A stretch of 64,000 nucleotides of DNA, taken from contig JBGTNL010000106.1 in assembly GCA_041743085.1 (NCBI GenBank), positions 1-64,000 of the forward strand. The letters run 5' to 3'. Shown here one piece after another: positions 16,564 to 26,464 of this stretch (positions are counted from its first letter, which is position 1; every line of letters starts with the position of its first letter). Source of the DNA: JAFMPW01 sp041743085. GTDB lineage: Bacteria; Bacteroidota; Bacteroidia; Flavobacteriales; Flavobacteriaceae. Position numbers and translations under genes: made by a program. The notes under the pieces are model-generated. The model had not been told where the DNA came from and did no database searches. It saw only the letters and a list, made by a program, of their open reading frames with translations.

Positions 16564-18360
16564 TTAGTTCACTGTTTCAAGAACCTTCAATATTTTTTTA
16601 AACACCTCATTGTTTTCATAAACGCCCTGAAATTCATATGATCTGGGGCCATAGGCAAATATGGGCACCATGGTACCCGTATGGTCATCCGTGGTAAAAT
16701 CACCTTCAATTACATTGTTTTCAACATTTCCCTGGGGAATGCTGAACCCTGAAGTTTCATGGTCCGCGGTAACAATGACCAAAGTATTCCCCGAGGCATC
16801 CGCAAATTTAATAGCTTCGGTTACCGCCCGGTCAAAATCTATTCCCTCGGATACAATCCCGGCGACGTCGTTCAGATGCCCGTAACTGTCGATCTTGGCG
16901 CCCTCCACCATCAAAAAGAACCGTTTATTTTTTGAATTCAAGAATTCCAAACCATTTTTGGTGGCTTCGGCCAAAACTTTTTCACGGCCGTCCAACGCAC
17001 TCGGCACCTGCGTTTTCGAAATAAAATGACCGACTCTGTTTTCCTTGCTCTGCCCAATGCTTTCTACACTTTCCAATATTGTAAAACCCATTGCTGTCCG
17101 ATTCTCTTCAAGCGCTTCCGAACCTCCTCCAACGATCAGGGAAAGCTTACTTTTTGATATATCCGAAAGGATTCCCGCCGTGTCATCCCTGTCTTTTCTA
17201 TGTGCATAAAAAGCAGCCGGAGTTGCACCGGTTACCTGGTCCGTTGTAATGCATCCCGATACAAAACCTTTGTAATGAAGAAGTTCTGTAATAGTCACCA
17301 GGGGGTTGCCCAAAGTATCCACTCCTATTGAACGGTTGCTGGTCTTTACACCGGTAGCCAATGCGGTCCCCGCAGCGGCCGAATCTGTTGTAAAGTCATC
17401 CGCAGACTGTGTTTTTAAAAAACCGATGCTTTTTAACCGGGTAAGGGTCAGATCTCTGCCGTTGGCCAGCACCGCTGAGGAAATTTGCGTTAAGCCATTG
17501 CCGTCACCAATAAGCAGAATCACATTTTTGACTTCGGAATCCTTTTGGTCCGACTCATAACTTGGGGTATAGACCTCCGAAAAAATGGTATTGCGGTAAA
17601 CACGCCGCTCCAGGGTATTCAAATACGAGGCCGATCCATAAGGCATATCGGTATTGATAAAGTCGACCCCCAGATCCTTAAACGCCTTCCATGCGGTTTT
17701 GGAATCCGGGGCGGCCCAAAACCGAAAGGGCTTTCCATAAGCATGGGCTTTATCGATCACCGCTTTTACCTTTTCATAATCATCCGCGGTTAATCTTCCT
17801 TTTCCGTTCCAATTCGAAAACATTTTAAAATTCAGGCTGAGCAAAGCCACTTTGTCCCAAACCTTATTATCTTCCGGAGGCTCAAGACTTTGGTAGTCGA
17901 ACTTAACGTAATTCGGGTAATCTGAATATGCGTTGGCCGGCGGCCGATTTCCGGAGATGACGATAGAAATGGTATTATTCTGAATAATATCGGGATACCG
18001 TTCCAGGACTGCAATCAATTTATCCAGGGTGGTAACGGCCTCGGATTTTATATCTACCAACAGCTGTAATCCCTGACCTTTTCCCAACTGTAATGACATC
18101 GCTTGCCTGATTGGCCGTAAATACAGATTCTCAATTGTCCGGTCCTCCCGGATCTCTGATTCTCCGTGGGTTGCATATAGCATACCATCCTTTAAATAAA
18201 TATCGACTTCAATGGAATTAAGTCCATTGGCGTAGGCGTTCCAGAAAGGGACATTCTGCAAGTAGTCATTATGAGAGTGAATTTTAATTTGTTGCGCCTT
18301 CAAATATTGAACGGTAAAAGCAACCAGAAGAATGAGGAAATAGCATTTTTTAAACATCAT
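16564..18360 (-). CDS. PLC-like phosphodiesterase fused to alkaline phosphatase
   Basis: A 598-residue protein with a signal peptide (residues 1-22), so exported. Residues 24-240 resemble the PI-PLC/glycerophosphodiesterase-like TIM barrel: H28/H30 in HSHNDY, E51 and D53 in IEVDIYLKDG, and H65 in ATHGESE fit its catalytic pattern. Residues 278-598 are an alkaline phosphatase with metal-binding IGDGNG, nucleophile Ser in TDSAAAGTALATG, EGAKIDSYGHLND and TADHETSGF. One polypeptide could thus open a phosphodiester and remove the phosphate. It is divergent from susC, sharing a 203-bp promoter region that contains the putative LacI-type operator at 18466. An inositol-phosphate substrate is inferred from that context. 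Confidence 0.85.
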   Translation of the reverse strand: MMFKKCYFLILLVAFTVQYLKAQQIKIHSHNDYLQNVPFWNAYANGLNSIEVDIYLKDGMLYATHGESEIREDRTIENLYLRPIRQAMSLQLGKGQGLQLLVDIKSEAVTTLDKLIAVLERYPDIIQNNTISIVISGNRPPANAYSDYPNYVKFDYQSLEPPEDNKVWDKVALLSLNFKMFSNWNGKGRLTADDYEKVKAVIDKAHAYGKPFRFWAAPDSKTAWKAFKDLGVDFINTDMPYGSASYLNTLERRVYRNTIFSEVYTPSYESDQKDSEVKNVILLIGDGNGLTQISSAVLANGRDLTLTRLKSIGFLKTQSADDFTTDSAAAGTALATGVKTSNRSIGVDTLGNPLVTITELLHYKGFVSGCITTDQVTGATPAAFYAHRKDRDDTAGILSDISKSKLSLIVGGGSEALEENRTAMGFTILESVESIGQSKENRVGHFISKTQVPSALDGREKVLAEATKNGLEFLNSKNKRFFLMVEGAKIDSYGHLNDVAGIVSEGIDFDRAVTEAIKFADASGNTLVIVTADHETSGFSIPQGNVENNVIEGDFTTDDHTGTMVPIFAYGPRSYEFQGVYENNEVFKKILKVLETVN

Positions 18361-18465
18361 GATCGGTTAAATTGTTAAACTTTTTTGCATCTTGTATCGG
18401 GTATTGAAAGTACCCGTGCAAATACGAATATAAGATTACTATAAATGACTGTGACGGAATTTGGT

Positions 18466-18481
18466 ATGCAAACCTTTGCAT
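18466..18481. promoter_or_regulatory. putative LacI-family operator upstream of susC (copy 1)
   Basis: ATGCAAACCTTTGCAT: 7-bp inverted arms around a CC centre. The identical 16-mer occurs at 26523-26538 upstream of the iol operon. TTCCGAACATC follows at 18502-18512 after 20 bp; at iol TTCCAAACATC follows at the same spacing. It lies in the divergent region between the phosphodiesterase-phosphatase gene and susC, so it could control both. The regulator at 25406-26449 is the natural candidate binder. Confidence 0.75.
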
Positions 18482-18563
18482 AGACTTTTGGTTGCAAATA
18501 ATTCCGAACATCGTTTTTTTATTGTTATTTGGTTAGCAAATTGACTAATTTAAACAACCAAAC

Positions 18564-21533
18564 ATGAAGAAAATTAAATTTTTACTTATGATTTTCTTGC
18601 TCGGAATTACTTCGGTTTCATGGGCACAGACCACGGTAACCGGTACGGTAACAGACACAGAGAACGTTCCCCTGCCCGGGGCAACGGTTCTTGAGAAAGG
18701 AACAGCAAACGGTACCACAACGGACTTTGAGGGTAATTTCACCATTAACATTGCGGATGATGCGATCCTTAATATTTCTTATTTGGGCTACACTACCCAG
18801 GAAATTGCGGTTCAAGGGCGTACTGCAGTTTCGGTTCAATTAGTGGAAGATGCAACGCAGTTAGAAGATGTAGTTGTGGTAGGTTACGGTACTCAGAGAA
18901 AGTCGGATGTAACAGGCGCTATCGCTTCCTTGAAAAGTGAAAGTTTCAATCAAGGGGTAGTTACGAACCCTGGCCAACTTCTGCAAGGTAAATTAGCGGG
19001 GGTCAATGTTACTTCGGTAAGCGGAGAGCCCGGTGCTTCGCAAAACATCATTATTCGTGGTGTGGGGAGTTTGCGATCTGGTACAACACCCCTTTTCGTG
19101 GTCGATGGCTTTGTGATAGACAACGCCAGTACCGGCGTTGCCTCCAACCCTTTAAATTTTATTAATCCACAGGATATAGCCTCTATCGACGTATTGAAAG
19201 ATGCTTCAGCGGCAGCTATCTATGGCGCGCGTGCGGCCAATGGAGTCATTGTAATTACTACCAAAAAAGGACAATCGGGGAAGACAGAAATGAATCTGTC
19301 AGTATCTACGGCATTTTCTACCCAAGCAAATCCTATGGATGTATTCACTGCCAGTGAATTTAGGGATCAGGTGGTTGCGGTCGGGGGCTTATTATTTGAT
19401 GCGGGTGGGAATACCGATTGGCAGAATGAATTGACAAGAACCGGTATTTCCAAAAATGTCAATTTTTCTATGAGCGGGGGTCTTAGCGATAAGTCTTCTT
19501 ATTTTGTTTCCGCGGGTGTGGATGATCAGCAAGGTACTTTCGATAACAGCACTTTAAAACGACATTCCGGTCGGGTGAATTTGACCCAAAAAGCGTTCCA
19601 CGGGCGTTTTAATGTTGACTTGAACCTAACCGCTTCCCGGACAGTAAATGAACGGCCGGACGCATTAGCAACAGTAACGGATATCCTGCAATTGAATCCT
19701 ACGATACCTTTATTCACAAATGGAGAACCTACTTTTTTGGATGAACGGTTAAATCCTCTCACCCGTAATCGGATTTATACGGATGAAGCCGTTAGCAATC
19801 GTATCCTGGCCAATATTTTACCTTCATTCGAAATTGTTAAAGGGCTGACTTATAAATTGAATCTTGGAGTAGATTATGCTTCCACAAATCGAGATGAACA
19901 ACGCACTCCTTATACCCTATTAGAAGGTTTTGAGGACGGTTTTTTGAACACAACTTCCACAATAAACAGCAATATTTTAGTTGAAAATACCCTGACCTAT
20001 AACTATAGTCAAGAGAAACACAACCTAACCGTTTTGGCAGGGCATTCCTATCAGGAAACGATGTTCGAACAAAAGAGATTTGAATTGGATGGATTTGCTG
20101 ACAACGGAATAGATCCCAGGTATCAGGATCAGATCAGTACTGAGGTGCTACCCACTACATTAAACGCTGTAGCTTTTAAAAATGAACTACAATCTTTTTT
20201 CGGCAGGCTAAATTATGCGTATGCCGATAAATACTTGTTAACGGCAACAATGCGTGCAGATGGTTCCTCAAGGTTTGGTGCCAACAACAAATACGGGTAT
20301 TTCCCATCCGTAGCATTAGGATGGAATATTAGCAACGAAGGTTTTATGGCCGATAATGCTGTGTTCAGCAACCTAAAGTTGCGTGCAAGTTGGGGCCAGA
20401 CCGGTAATCAGGACGGGATAGATCCTAAGGTAAGTTTAGCGAGTTTTCTTGATTCAAAGGTGGAAAATGACACCTATCCCCTGGATCCAAACGCCACTAC
20501 ATTAGATGGTTATCCCTTTGGGACGATTGCCGCACGCACTGCTTTTCCCGACCTTAAATGGGAGGTTTCAACACAAACGAACTTTGGGGTAGACTTTGGG
20601 ATGTTTGGAAACAGGGTGACAGGGACATTGGACTACTTTAATAAAGTGGTCACTGATGTAGTGCTATTTGCCAATAGAATAGATCCCATACAACCTACAG
20701 AAAAGTTTTGGACCAATATACCTGATATGGAAATCAAAAATACCGGAGTTGAAGTTGCGCTGGATTACAGGGGTAATTTCAGCGAGGATTTTACCTTCAA
20801 TGTTGGTGGAAACATATCCTATACGGACAATAAGGTGGTAAACTCGCAATTTGAAGTCATTACAACGGGTGCTGCCCAGGGTGCCGGGCAAACAGGTGCC
20901 ACCATCAATGGTTACATCAATAATGAGCCGATAGGTGCCTTCTTTATGAAAGAATTTATTGGGATAGGTGCCGATGGGTTAAATCAATTTAGAGACATTG
21001 TGCCTGATGGGGAGTCTCTGGACAATGACAGGATTGTGGTAGGTAGCGCATTACCGGATATTATTTACGCGTTTTATTTGAAGTTCAATTACAAAGATTT
21101 TGATTTAGGCCTTAACTTTAATGGTGTTTCCGGCAATAAGATTTATAATCATACAGCGATGTCATTATTTACAAGGGGTCAACTTAGCAGAAGTTTAAAT
21201 ACCACTGATTTTGCTGTTCAATTTCCTAATGAAGAGCTCAGCAACTCCAATGAGGTTTCTACCCGGTATTTGGAAGATGGTAGTTACCTGCGATTGAACA
21301 ATGCTACCCTGGGGTATAGCCTAAATCCGCAAAAAGCCGGATTAGGAGATTGGATAAGCAATATCCGTTTTACGGTTACGGGGCAAAACCTGTTTGTGAT
21401 CACGGATTATTCAGGTTTCGATCCGGAGGTAAATACCGGTAGTGAAACAGATGGTATTCAAACGTTCGGTATTGACCGTTTTACATATCCATCCCCAAGA
21501 ACATTGTTATTGGGCTTAAACGTATCATTTTAA
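18564..21533 (+). CDS. SusC-like TonB-dependent importer
   Basis: A 989-residue protein with a signal peptide (residues 1-21, ending SVSWAQ), followed by a carboxypeptidase-D-like domain (about 24-100: GTVTDTENVPLPGATV). A TonB-dependent plug comes next (VVVGYGTQRKSDVTGAIAS, IRGVGSLRSGTTPLFVVDG, LKDASAAAIYGARAANGVI), then a long barrel ending NVSF. This is the SusC/RagA layout, an outer-membrane importer gated by its SusD lipoprotein, which follows directly. Usual substrates are oligosaccharides, but the shared operator with the inositol operon suggests an inositol-containing ligand. The start is the first ATG of the signal peptide, 82 bp after the putative operator. Confidence 0.93.
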   Translation: MKKIKFLLMIFLLGITSVSWAQTTVTGTVTDTENVPLPGATVLEKGTANGTTTDFEGNFTINIADDAILNISYLGYTTQEIAVQGRTAVSVQLVEDATQLEDVVVVGYGTQRKSDVTGAIASLKSESFNQGVVTNPGQLLQGKLAGVNVTSVSGEPGASQNIIIRGVGSLRSGTTPLFVVDGFVIDNASTGVASNPLNFINPQDIASIDVLKDASAAAIYGARAANGVIVITTKKGQSGKTEMNLSVSTAFSTQANPMDVFTASEFRDQVVAVGGLLFDAGGNTDWQNELTRTGISKNVNFSMSGGLSDKSSYFVSAGVDDQQGTFDNSTLKRHSGRVNLTQKAFHGRFNVDLNLTASRTVNERPDALATVTDILQLNPTIPLFTNGEPTFLDERLNPLTRNRIYTDEAVSNRILANILPSFEIVKGLTYKLNLGVDYASTNRDEQRTPYTLLEGFEDGFLNTTSTINSNILVENTLTYNYSQEKHNLTVLAGHSYQETMFEQKRFELDGFADNGIDPRYQDQISTEVLPTTLNAVAFKNELQSFFGRLNYAYADKYLLTATMRADGSSRFGANNKYGYFPSVALGWNISNEGFMADNAVFSNLKLRASWGQTGNQDGIDPKVSLASFLDSKVENDTYPLDPNATTLDGYPFGTIAARTAFPDLKWEVSTQTNFGVDFGMFGNRVTGTLDYFNKVVTDVVLFANRIDPIQPTEKFWTNIPDMEIKNTGVEVALDYRGNFSEDFTFNVGGNISYTDNKVVNSQFEVITTGAAQGAGQTGATINGYINNEPIGAFFMKEFIGIGADGLNQFRDIVPDGESLDNDRIVVGSALPDIIYAFYLKFNYKDFDLGLNFNGVSGNKIYNHTAMSLFTRGQLSRSLNTTDFAVQFPNEELSNSNEVSTRYLEDGSYLRLNNATLGYSLNPQKAGLGDWISNIRFTVTGQNLFVITDYSGFDPEVNTGSETDGIQTFGIDRFTYPSPRTLLLGLNVSF

Positions 21534-21552
21534 TCAAAAAATTGTGTCAAAA

Positions 21553-23307
21553 ATGAAGAATAAAATTTTAATTGTATTACTGGCAATGGGCTCCTTGTTA
21601 AGTTGGAATTGTACCGATCTACAGGAAGAAAGACTTGATGAATCAGAATTCGGTGGCCAGGCAGAAATCATTAGTGGGGCTATAGCACCTGCCTATGGGT
21701 ATGTTTCCTGGGTCTGGAGGCATACGAACTATTACGGATTACAACTTATTCCTTCGGACGAGGCGATGCTACCGTTTCGAGGTGGAACGGATTGGTTTGA
21801 CGGCGGTAAGTTTTTGGCGACCCACGCACATACCTTTACGCCAACGAATGATCTGGTCGCTGATGGCTGGAACGAGCTTACCACGAATATTTCAAGGACA
21901 TTGGCCGCCATTGAGGTGTTGACCCCCTTGTCAGAAGCGGGAGATGGAGAAGCTACTTCGGCCTTGCACGAAATGAGGGCGTTAAGGGCGTACTTAAACA
22001 TGTTGATGTTGGACAGTTGGGGCCTTGTTCTTAAAAAAGAATCATCGGACCAACTTTCAGAGGTCCTTAGGACCCAGGATGCAATAGATTACATTGAAAA
22101 TGAACTATTGGCCGTGGTCGGTGATATCAATACCGATCTGGGACCTGGTAGAATTACCCGGGCAGCGGTTTGGGGCTTTTTGGCAAGACTATACCTAAAC
22201 GCTGCTGTATATCGAGACCCTTATGGGACGCCAAACTTTACCCAGGAAGACATGAACCTCGTAATACAGTATACGGACAACATCATTAATTCTGGCGCGT
22301 TCGCCTTATCTCCTGAATATTTTGATCTGTTCGATGATGAAAACAATAGCAACGCTGAGTTAATATTTGCTTTGGATCAGCGGGGTGTTTTAGAGAGAGA
22401 GCACAGTCGGTGGGCATATTGGTCAATTGCGGGTTCTATGTTCCCCCGACCCGAACATCCCAGTGCGGACGGCACTGATGGCCCGGCCATAACAACAGAC
22501 TTTTACCAAACATGGGTTGATGCTTATGGTCCGGTTGATCCTGCCGAAGCCGATGCCAGATTCTATAAAATGAATACAATAATTCCTGAGCAACAATTGC
22601 AAGACCTTGAGGGTCGTGCAAAAGAAGTTGCAACTGAAACTGAAAATAGTTATTACTGCATTGAACCTAATGCATTTGAGATGGATCGGGGAATCCTGCG
22701 TGACATTCAATGGGGACCCAGAAAAGGGGATGATGGTGCGTTTTTAACTTGTGATGGCGGGGTTAGAATTTATCCTGTACAACAAGGAAAAGGGAATGGA
22801 CCCGATAGGGATGTAGGCTATGTGGATCATACGCTGCAAATTGACTTCAGCAATGAAGGCTCCTTACATAACACAGGGTATCGCGTTTCTAAATACCAGT
22901 TTAGTCGTACTTCCCCTAATGGCAACAATTTTAGCAGTGTGGACCTTGTATTGATGCGCCTGGCGGAAATTTATTTAATGCGCGCCGAAGCCAAATTAAA
23001 AAATGGAGATGCAGGGGGAGCTTTGACAGACGTTAATACGGTTAGAACATCGAGGACAGCCCGCCCGGACCAAACTCCGGAAGCATTGGCTTCAATTGAT
23101 TTGGATATCCTGTTCCGTGAGCGTGGTTTTGAACTATACTGGGAAGGGTTTAGACGGGGCGACCAAATACGTTTTGGTAAATACGAAGATTCCTGGACAA
23201 ACAAGACCGATACCGATATAAACCATAGATTGTTCCCAATTCCTCAAAGTGCTGTTGATGCCGCTTCGGGTATAGACGGTTTCCTGGAGCAGAATCAAGG
23301 ATATTAA
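21553..23307 (+). CDS. SusD/RagB-like surface lipoprotein
   Basis: A 584-residue protein from ATG 21553, three codons inside a GTG at 21544. A lipoprotein signal ends in SLLSWNC, with Cys as the acylation site. The body shows SusD-type helices (LHEMRALRAYLNMLMLDSWG, AAVWGFLARLYLNAAVY) and the C-terminal pattern LMRLAEIYLMRAEAKLKNGD, then FRERGFELYWEGFRRGDQIRFG. It caps the SusC barrel and delivers ligand. It begins 19 bp after susC and ends about 145 bp before a terminator at 23453-23480, so susCD appear to form a two-gene unit. Confidence 0.93.
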   Translation: MKNKILIVLLAMGSLLSWNCTDLQEERLDESEFGGQAEIISGAIAPAYGYVSWVWRHTNYYGLQLIPSDEAMLPFRGGTDWFDGGKFLATHAHTFTPTNDLVADGWNELTTNISRTLAAIEVLTPLSEAGDGEATSALHEMRALRAYLNMLMLDSWGLVLKKESSDQLSEVLRTQDAIDYIENELLAVVGDINTDLGPGRITRAAVWGFLARLYLNAAVYRDPYGTPNFTQEDMNLVIQYTDNIINSGAFALSPEYFDLFDDENNSNAELIFALDQRGVLEREHSRWAYWSIAGSMFPRPEHPSADGTDGPAITTDFYQTWVDAYGPVDPAEADARFYKMNTIIPEQQLQDLEGRAKEVATETENSYYCIEPNAFEMDRGILRDIQWGPRKGDDGAFLTCDGGVRIYPVQQGKGNGPDRDVGYVDHTLQIDFSNEGSLHNTGYRVSKYQFSRTSPNGNNFSSVDLVLMRLAEIYLMRAEAKLKNGDAGGALTDVNTVRTSRTARPDQTPEALASIDLDILFRERGFELYWEGFRRGDQIRFGKYEDSWTNKTDTDINHRLFPIPQSAVDAASGIDGFLEQNQGY

Positions 23308-23452
23308 TAAGCATAGTTGAGAGCAGGGATGGATGTTTAATGATCCCCGTCTTTGCTTGTCATTCAATTTAAAATAGAATTTACAAAAGCATGGTACACG
23401 GGTATTTTTGCTAGTTTTTCTTAACTGGTTTGTTTGAGTTAGTTTAGCAAGG

Positions 23453-23480
23453 GGCAGGCAATTATTTGTCTGCCTTTTTT
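23453..23480 (+). terminator. intrinsic terminator after susCD
   Basis: A 9-bp stem, GGCAGGCAA (23453-23461) with TTGTCTGCC (23466-23474, one G-T pair), has a 4-nt loop and is followed by six T. It separates susCD from the decayed GH92 gene. Confidence 0.75.
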
Positions 23481-23617
23481 ATGTAATACAAACTTTAAAC
23501 AGGGAATACGGGAAGTCTGCAATTGGTTTCGTTCATGTATTACGGAAATATGTCCCGAAAAAATTAATTTTCGAAATTGGATTGGTTCTCTACCTTAGCT
23601 ATCCTCAAACACCATTT

Positions 23618-24929
23618 ATGACTAAAAATAAAATGAGACCGTCCAAAGTTCTGGTAACCCGAATTTTAATGGGACTTTTAGTGTTGTGGTCAGCCGCATC
23701 CTGTTGCAAAAAACATCTAAGACAATCCGCAACTACTAATTCTTCAAATCTTGTCGATCTGGTGTATCCGCAATTGGATACCGATAACTCCCGATGGTTT
23801 TTGTTTTCGTCGGCCAGCCGACCTTTCGGCATGGTAAACCTTAGTCCCGACACCCAAATTGGTGGTGCATGGGGCAGCGGATATCGTTATCAAACAGATA
23901 CCGTAAAAGGGTTCAGCCATATCCATGGCTCGCAGATTTCGGGGCTTTCCGTTATGCCGGTTACGGTTTCCAGAGCAAATAAGGATGCCGTTTTTACCGA
24001 TTTTTATTCTGAATTTTCACATGAGACGGAAAGGATCTCCCCGGGATACCATCTTGTGGTATTAAAAAAGTACGGTATAACCGCGGAATTAACAAGCACA
24101 AAAAGGGTGGGTCTCCACAAATATACCTTTCCCGCCAATAAAAAGCCGGGTATGAACACAATACCTCGCTGGGAGGCGGCCTTAAACATTATCTTGAAAA
24201 AGGATTTGTTCCGTACCCCATTCCGGAAGGAAAATTCGGAGGACATCAGGACGGGGCCGGTATGACATTGGAATATGCCTATCAGGATTGGGCCCTGGCA
24301 CAGCTCGCAAAAAAATTGGGTTACCGGGAGGATGCTCAGTATTTTATCAATCGATCAAAGAATTACCAGCACCTTTTTGACCAGGAATCCGGTTGGATGC
24401 GTCCAAAAGACGCTGATGGCAACTGGATGGAAAGCTTTGACCCATTCTTTTATGAAAATGGCTTCATCGAAGCTAACGGGGCACAGGCCACCTGGTTTGT
24501 ACCTCATGATATTTTGGGCCTTGCCGGATTAATGGGAGGAACCGGAAAAGCGGTTGAAAAATTGAATTTACAATTTAAGACCGCCGGGAAGCTTGGTTTT
24601 ACCTCCGGGAGCTCACACGATGTTGAGATGCATCCTGAATATAGTCGGATTCCCATCAATTACGGGAACCAACCTTCCATTCAAACCGCCTATATCTTTA
24701 ATCAGCTTCGCAGGCCCGATTTAACGCAATATTGGTCGCGCAAAGGGGTCGACTCCGTTTTCAGCGGTTTGGGTCCATCAACAGGTTATAACGGAGATGA
24801 GGACCAGGGGCTAATGGGCAGCTGGGCCATGCACTGCTGAATGGCATAGCGATTAAAAAAATGGCTATCCCTCATTCGCAAATCGTGAAAGGAGGGGAAT
24901 TGACCCTGGAATTCAAAGAACCGGATTAA
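23618..24929 (+). pseudogene. GH92 alpha-mannosidase remnant with two internal deletions
   Basis: Three collinear pieces of one GH92 protein lie in different frames. Piece 1 (23618 to about 24160) has a signal/lipobox-like start, then LVYPQLDTDNSRWFLFSSAS, SPDTQIGGAWGSGYRY and the end YTFPANKKPGM. Piece 2 (about 24172-24810) has GLKHYLEKGFVPYPIPEGKF, GGHQDGAGMTLEYAYQDW, NYGNQPSIQTAYIFNQL and GYNGDEDQGLMG. Piece 3 (about 24815-24929) has ALLNGIAIKKMAIPHSQIV, then GGELTLEF. About 437 codons remain, against roughly 750 in the family. The two joins coincide with frame changes and missing conserved blocks, so the enzyme is probably dead. It suggests the ancestral locus acted on an alpha-mannoside. 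Confidence 0.88.
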
Positions 24930-25405
24930 GGATTTTTAGTTCGGTAATGTTTTCCTTGAAACTTCAAAAGCAATTCATTCCTTAATTAGCGAAACCCCAT
25001 TTTAATAATCCCGTTTTTTAGCGGGAGCTGTTAAAATGAATGGTTGAACTAACCCCGATTTTTCGGCGGGGTCTAGGTTTAATACCTCGACCCTTGGGTC
25101 GATTCCTTCTATTGGGTCCGGTCCCGATAGCTATCGGGATACCCTGGGGTTTAATGCCGTTTATTTCCTTTGTGAAAATGCTAACGTAATTTTTTGTACT
25201 TTTCTGGGAGGTTCCTAATAACCTTTAGGAGAGATCTTAGATTAGATAGGAACATGCTAAAGTATGCTGAATAAAAAAATTTCTTGAAAGTTTACCCGCC
25301 TCTGGCGGGCAACTATCCCTGCCTGCAGGCAGGCAGGCTCGAGGCAGAGCCATCAGGGAATTATTTAGATTAAAGGAATTAACTAATGGTTTAAAACCTC
25401 CGATA
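24930..25405. repeat. palindrome-rich intergenic region upstream of lacI-type gene
   Basis: No gene is seen. Palindromes include ACCCCG...CGGGGT near 25051-25072, TCGACCCTTGGGTCGA at 25087-25102, the perfect 18-mer TCCCGATAGCTATCGGGA at 25122-25139, CCCGCC-TCT-GGCGGG at 25295-25309 and CCTGCCTGCAGGCAGG at 25318-25333. The last belongs to the dispersed CCTGCC family also at 16421 and 58901. The cluster lies between a pseudogene and a regulator and looks like repeat debris. Confidence 0.65.
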
Positions 25406-26449
25406 ATGAAAAAGGGAAGGGTTACTATCACGGATATTGCCCGGGAGCTTAATGTTTCACCTTCTACGGTTTCCAGGGCACTGAACGACCATCCGGCCCT
25501 TAAGAGGGAAACCAAGGAGACAGTACGGGCCTTGGCCGAGAAATTGGATTATCAGCCCAATCTTTTGGCTTTAAACCTTTTGCGGAAAAAATCGAATACC
25601 ATAGGAGTTATCGTCCCCGAGATTACAAGCCACTTCTTTTCGGCTATAATAACTGGCATACAGGATGTGATTGGCGCTTCGGAGTATAATATTATGATCT
25701 GCCTTTCGAACGAATCCTATGAGGAAGAAGCTGTAATCATCAAAAAATTGTTAAAAATACAAGTGGATGGGGTCTTGGTATCTCCGGCCTCGGCTACCAA
25801 GAACTTTGATCATTTCCGTACCCTCCAAAAGAACGGTATTCCCGTTGTGGTGTTCGACAGGGACTGCCCGGGACTGGATGCGGACAAGGTGCTTGTGGAT
25901 GATTATGGCGGGGCATTTCAGGCGGTGCAATATCTGATCAGATCGGGCTGTAAGAAAATTGCCCATTTAGGAGGGCCTTTAAACCTTAGTACTACCAAGC
26001 ACCGGCTTCAGGGATATTTGGACGCTTTGGAAGACGGCAACCTTCCTATCCGGCAGGAGTATATCGCCCATGTTCATGGCTTTTCGCATGACGATGGCCT
26101 GAAGCCCGCCAAAAAACTATTAAAACTTCAGGATTTGCCCGATGCCGTCTTCGCCATGAACGACAGTATTGCTATTTCCGCAATGTACGTAGCCAAAAAA
26201 ATGGCCTTGAAGGTCCCCGAGGACCTGTCTATTATTGGTTTTGACGACGAACCTCATTCCCCATACTTTACACCTTCACTCTCTACGGTCTGGCAGCCTG
26301 TTTATAGCCTGGGTATACTTTCTGCCCGAATAGTACTGAACCGGATAAATGATGATGATAACCAAAAGGAGTTCCGACAAGAGGTTTTTAAGCCTGAACT
26401 CGTCATAAGGGCATCGTCCCGGGAATGCCTGGCCAATTCATTTGGCTAG
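25406..26449 (+). CDS. LacI-family transcriptional regulator, probable inositol regulator
   Basis: A 347-residue protein. The N-terminal helix-turn-helix ITDIARELNVSPSTVSRAL and hinge helix NLLALNLLRKK are typical LacI/GalR. Residues 60-340 form a periplasmic-binding-protein-like sensor (IGVIVPEITSHFFSAIITGI, GVLVSPASA, HLGGPLNLSTTKHRLQGY, FAMNDSIAISAMYVAKKM, SIIGFDDEPHSPYFTPSLST). It lies just before the iol operon, separated by a long hairpin and the 16-bp dyad at 26523. The same dyad occurs before susC, so this protein probably represses both. The inducer is expected to be inositol or a catabolite, by inference from context. Confidence 0.9.
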   Translation: MKKGRVTITDIARELNVSPSTVSRALNDHPALKRETKETVRALAEKLDYQPNLLALNLLRKKSNTIGVIVPEITSHFFSAIITGIQDVIGASEYNIMICLSNESYEEEAVIIKKLLKIQVDGVLVSPASATKNFDHFRTLQKNGIPVVVFDRDCPGLDADKVLVDDYGGAFQAVQYLIRSGCKKIAHLGGPLNLSTTKHRLQGYLDALEDGNLPIRQEYIAHVHGFSHDDGLKPAKKLLKLQDLPDAVFAMNDSIAISAMYVAKKMALKVPEDLSIIGFDDEPHSPYFTPSLSTVWQPVYSLGILSARIVLNRINDDDNQKEFRQEVFKPELVIRASSRECLANSFG

Positions 26450-26464
26450 CACACGGCATAACTT

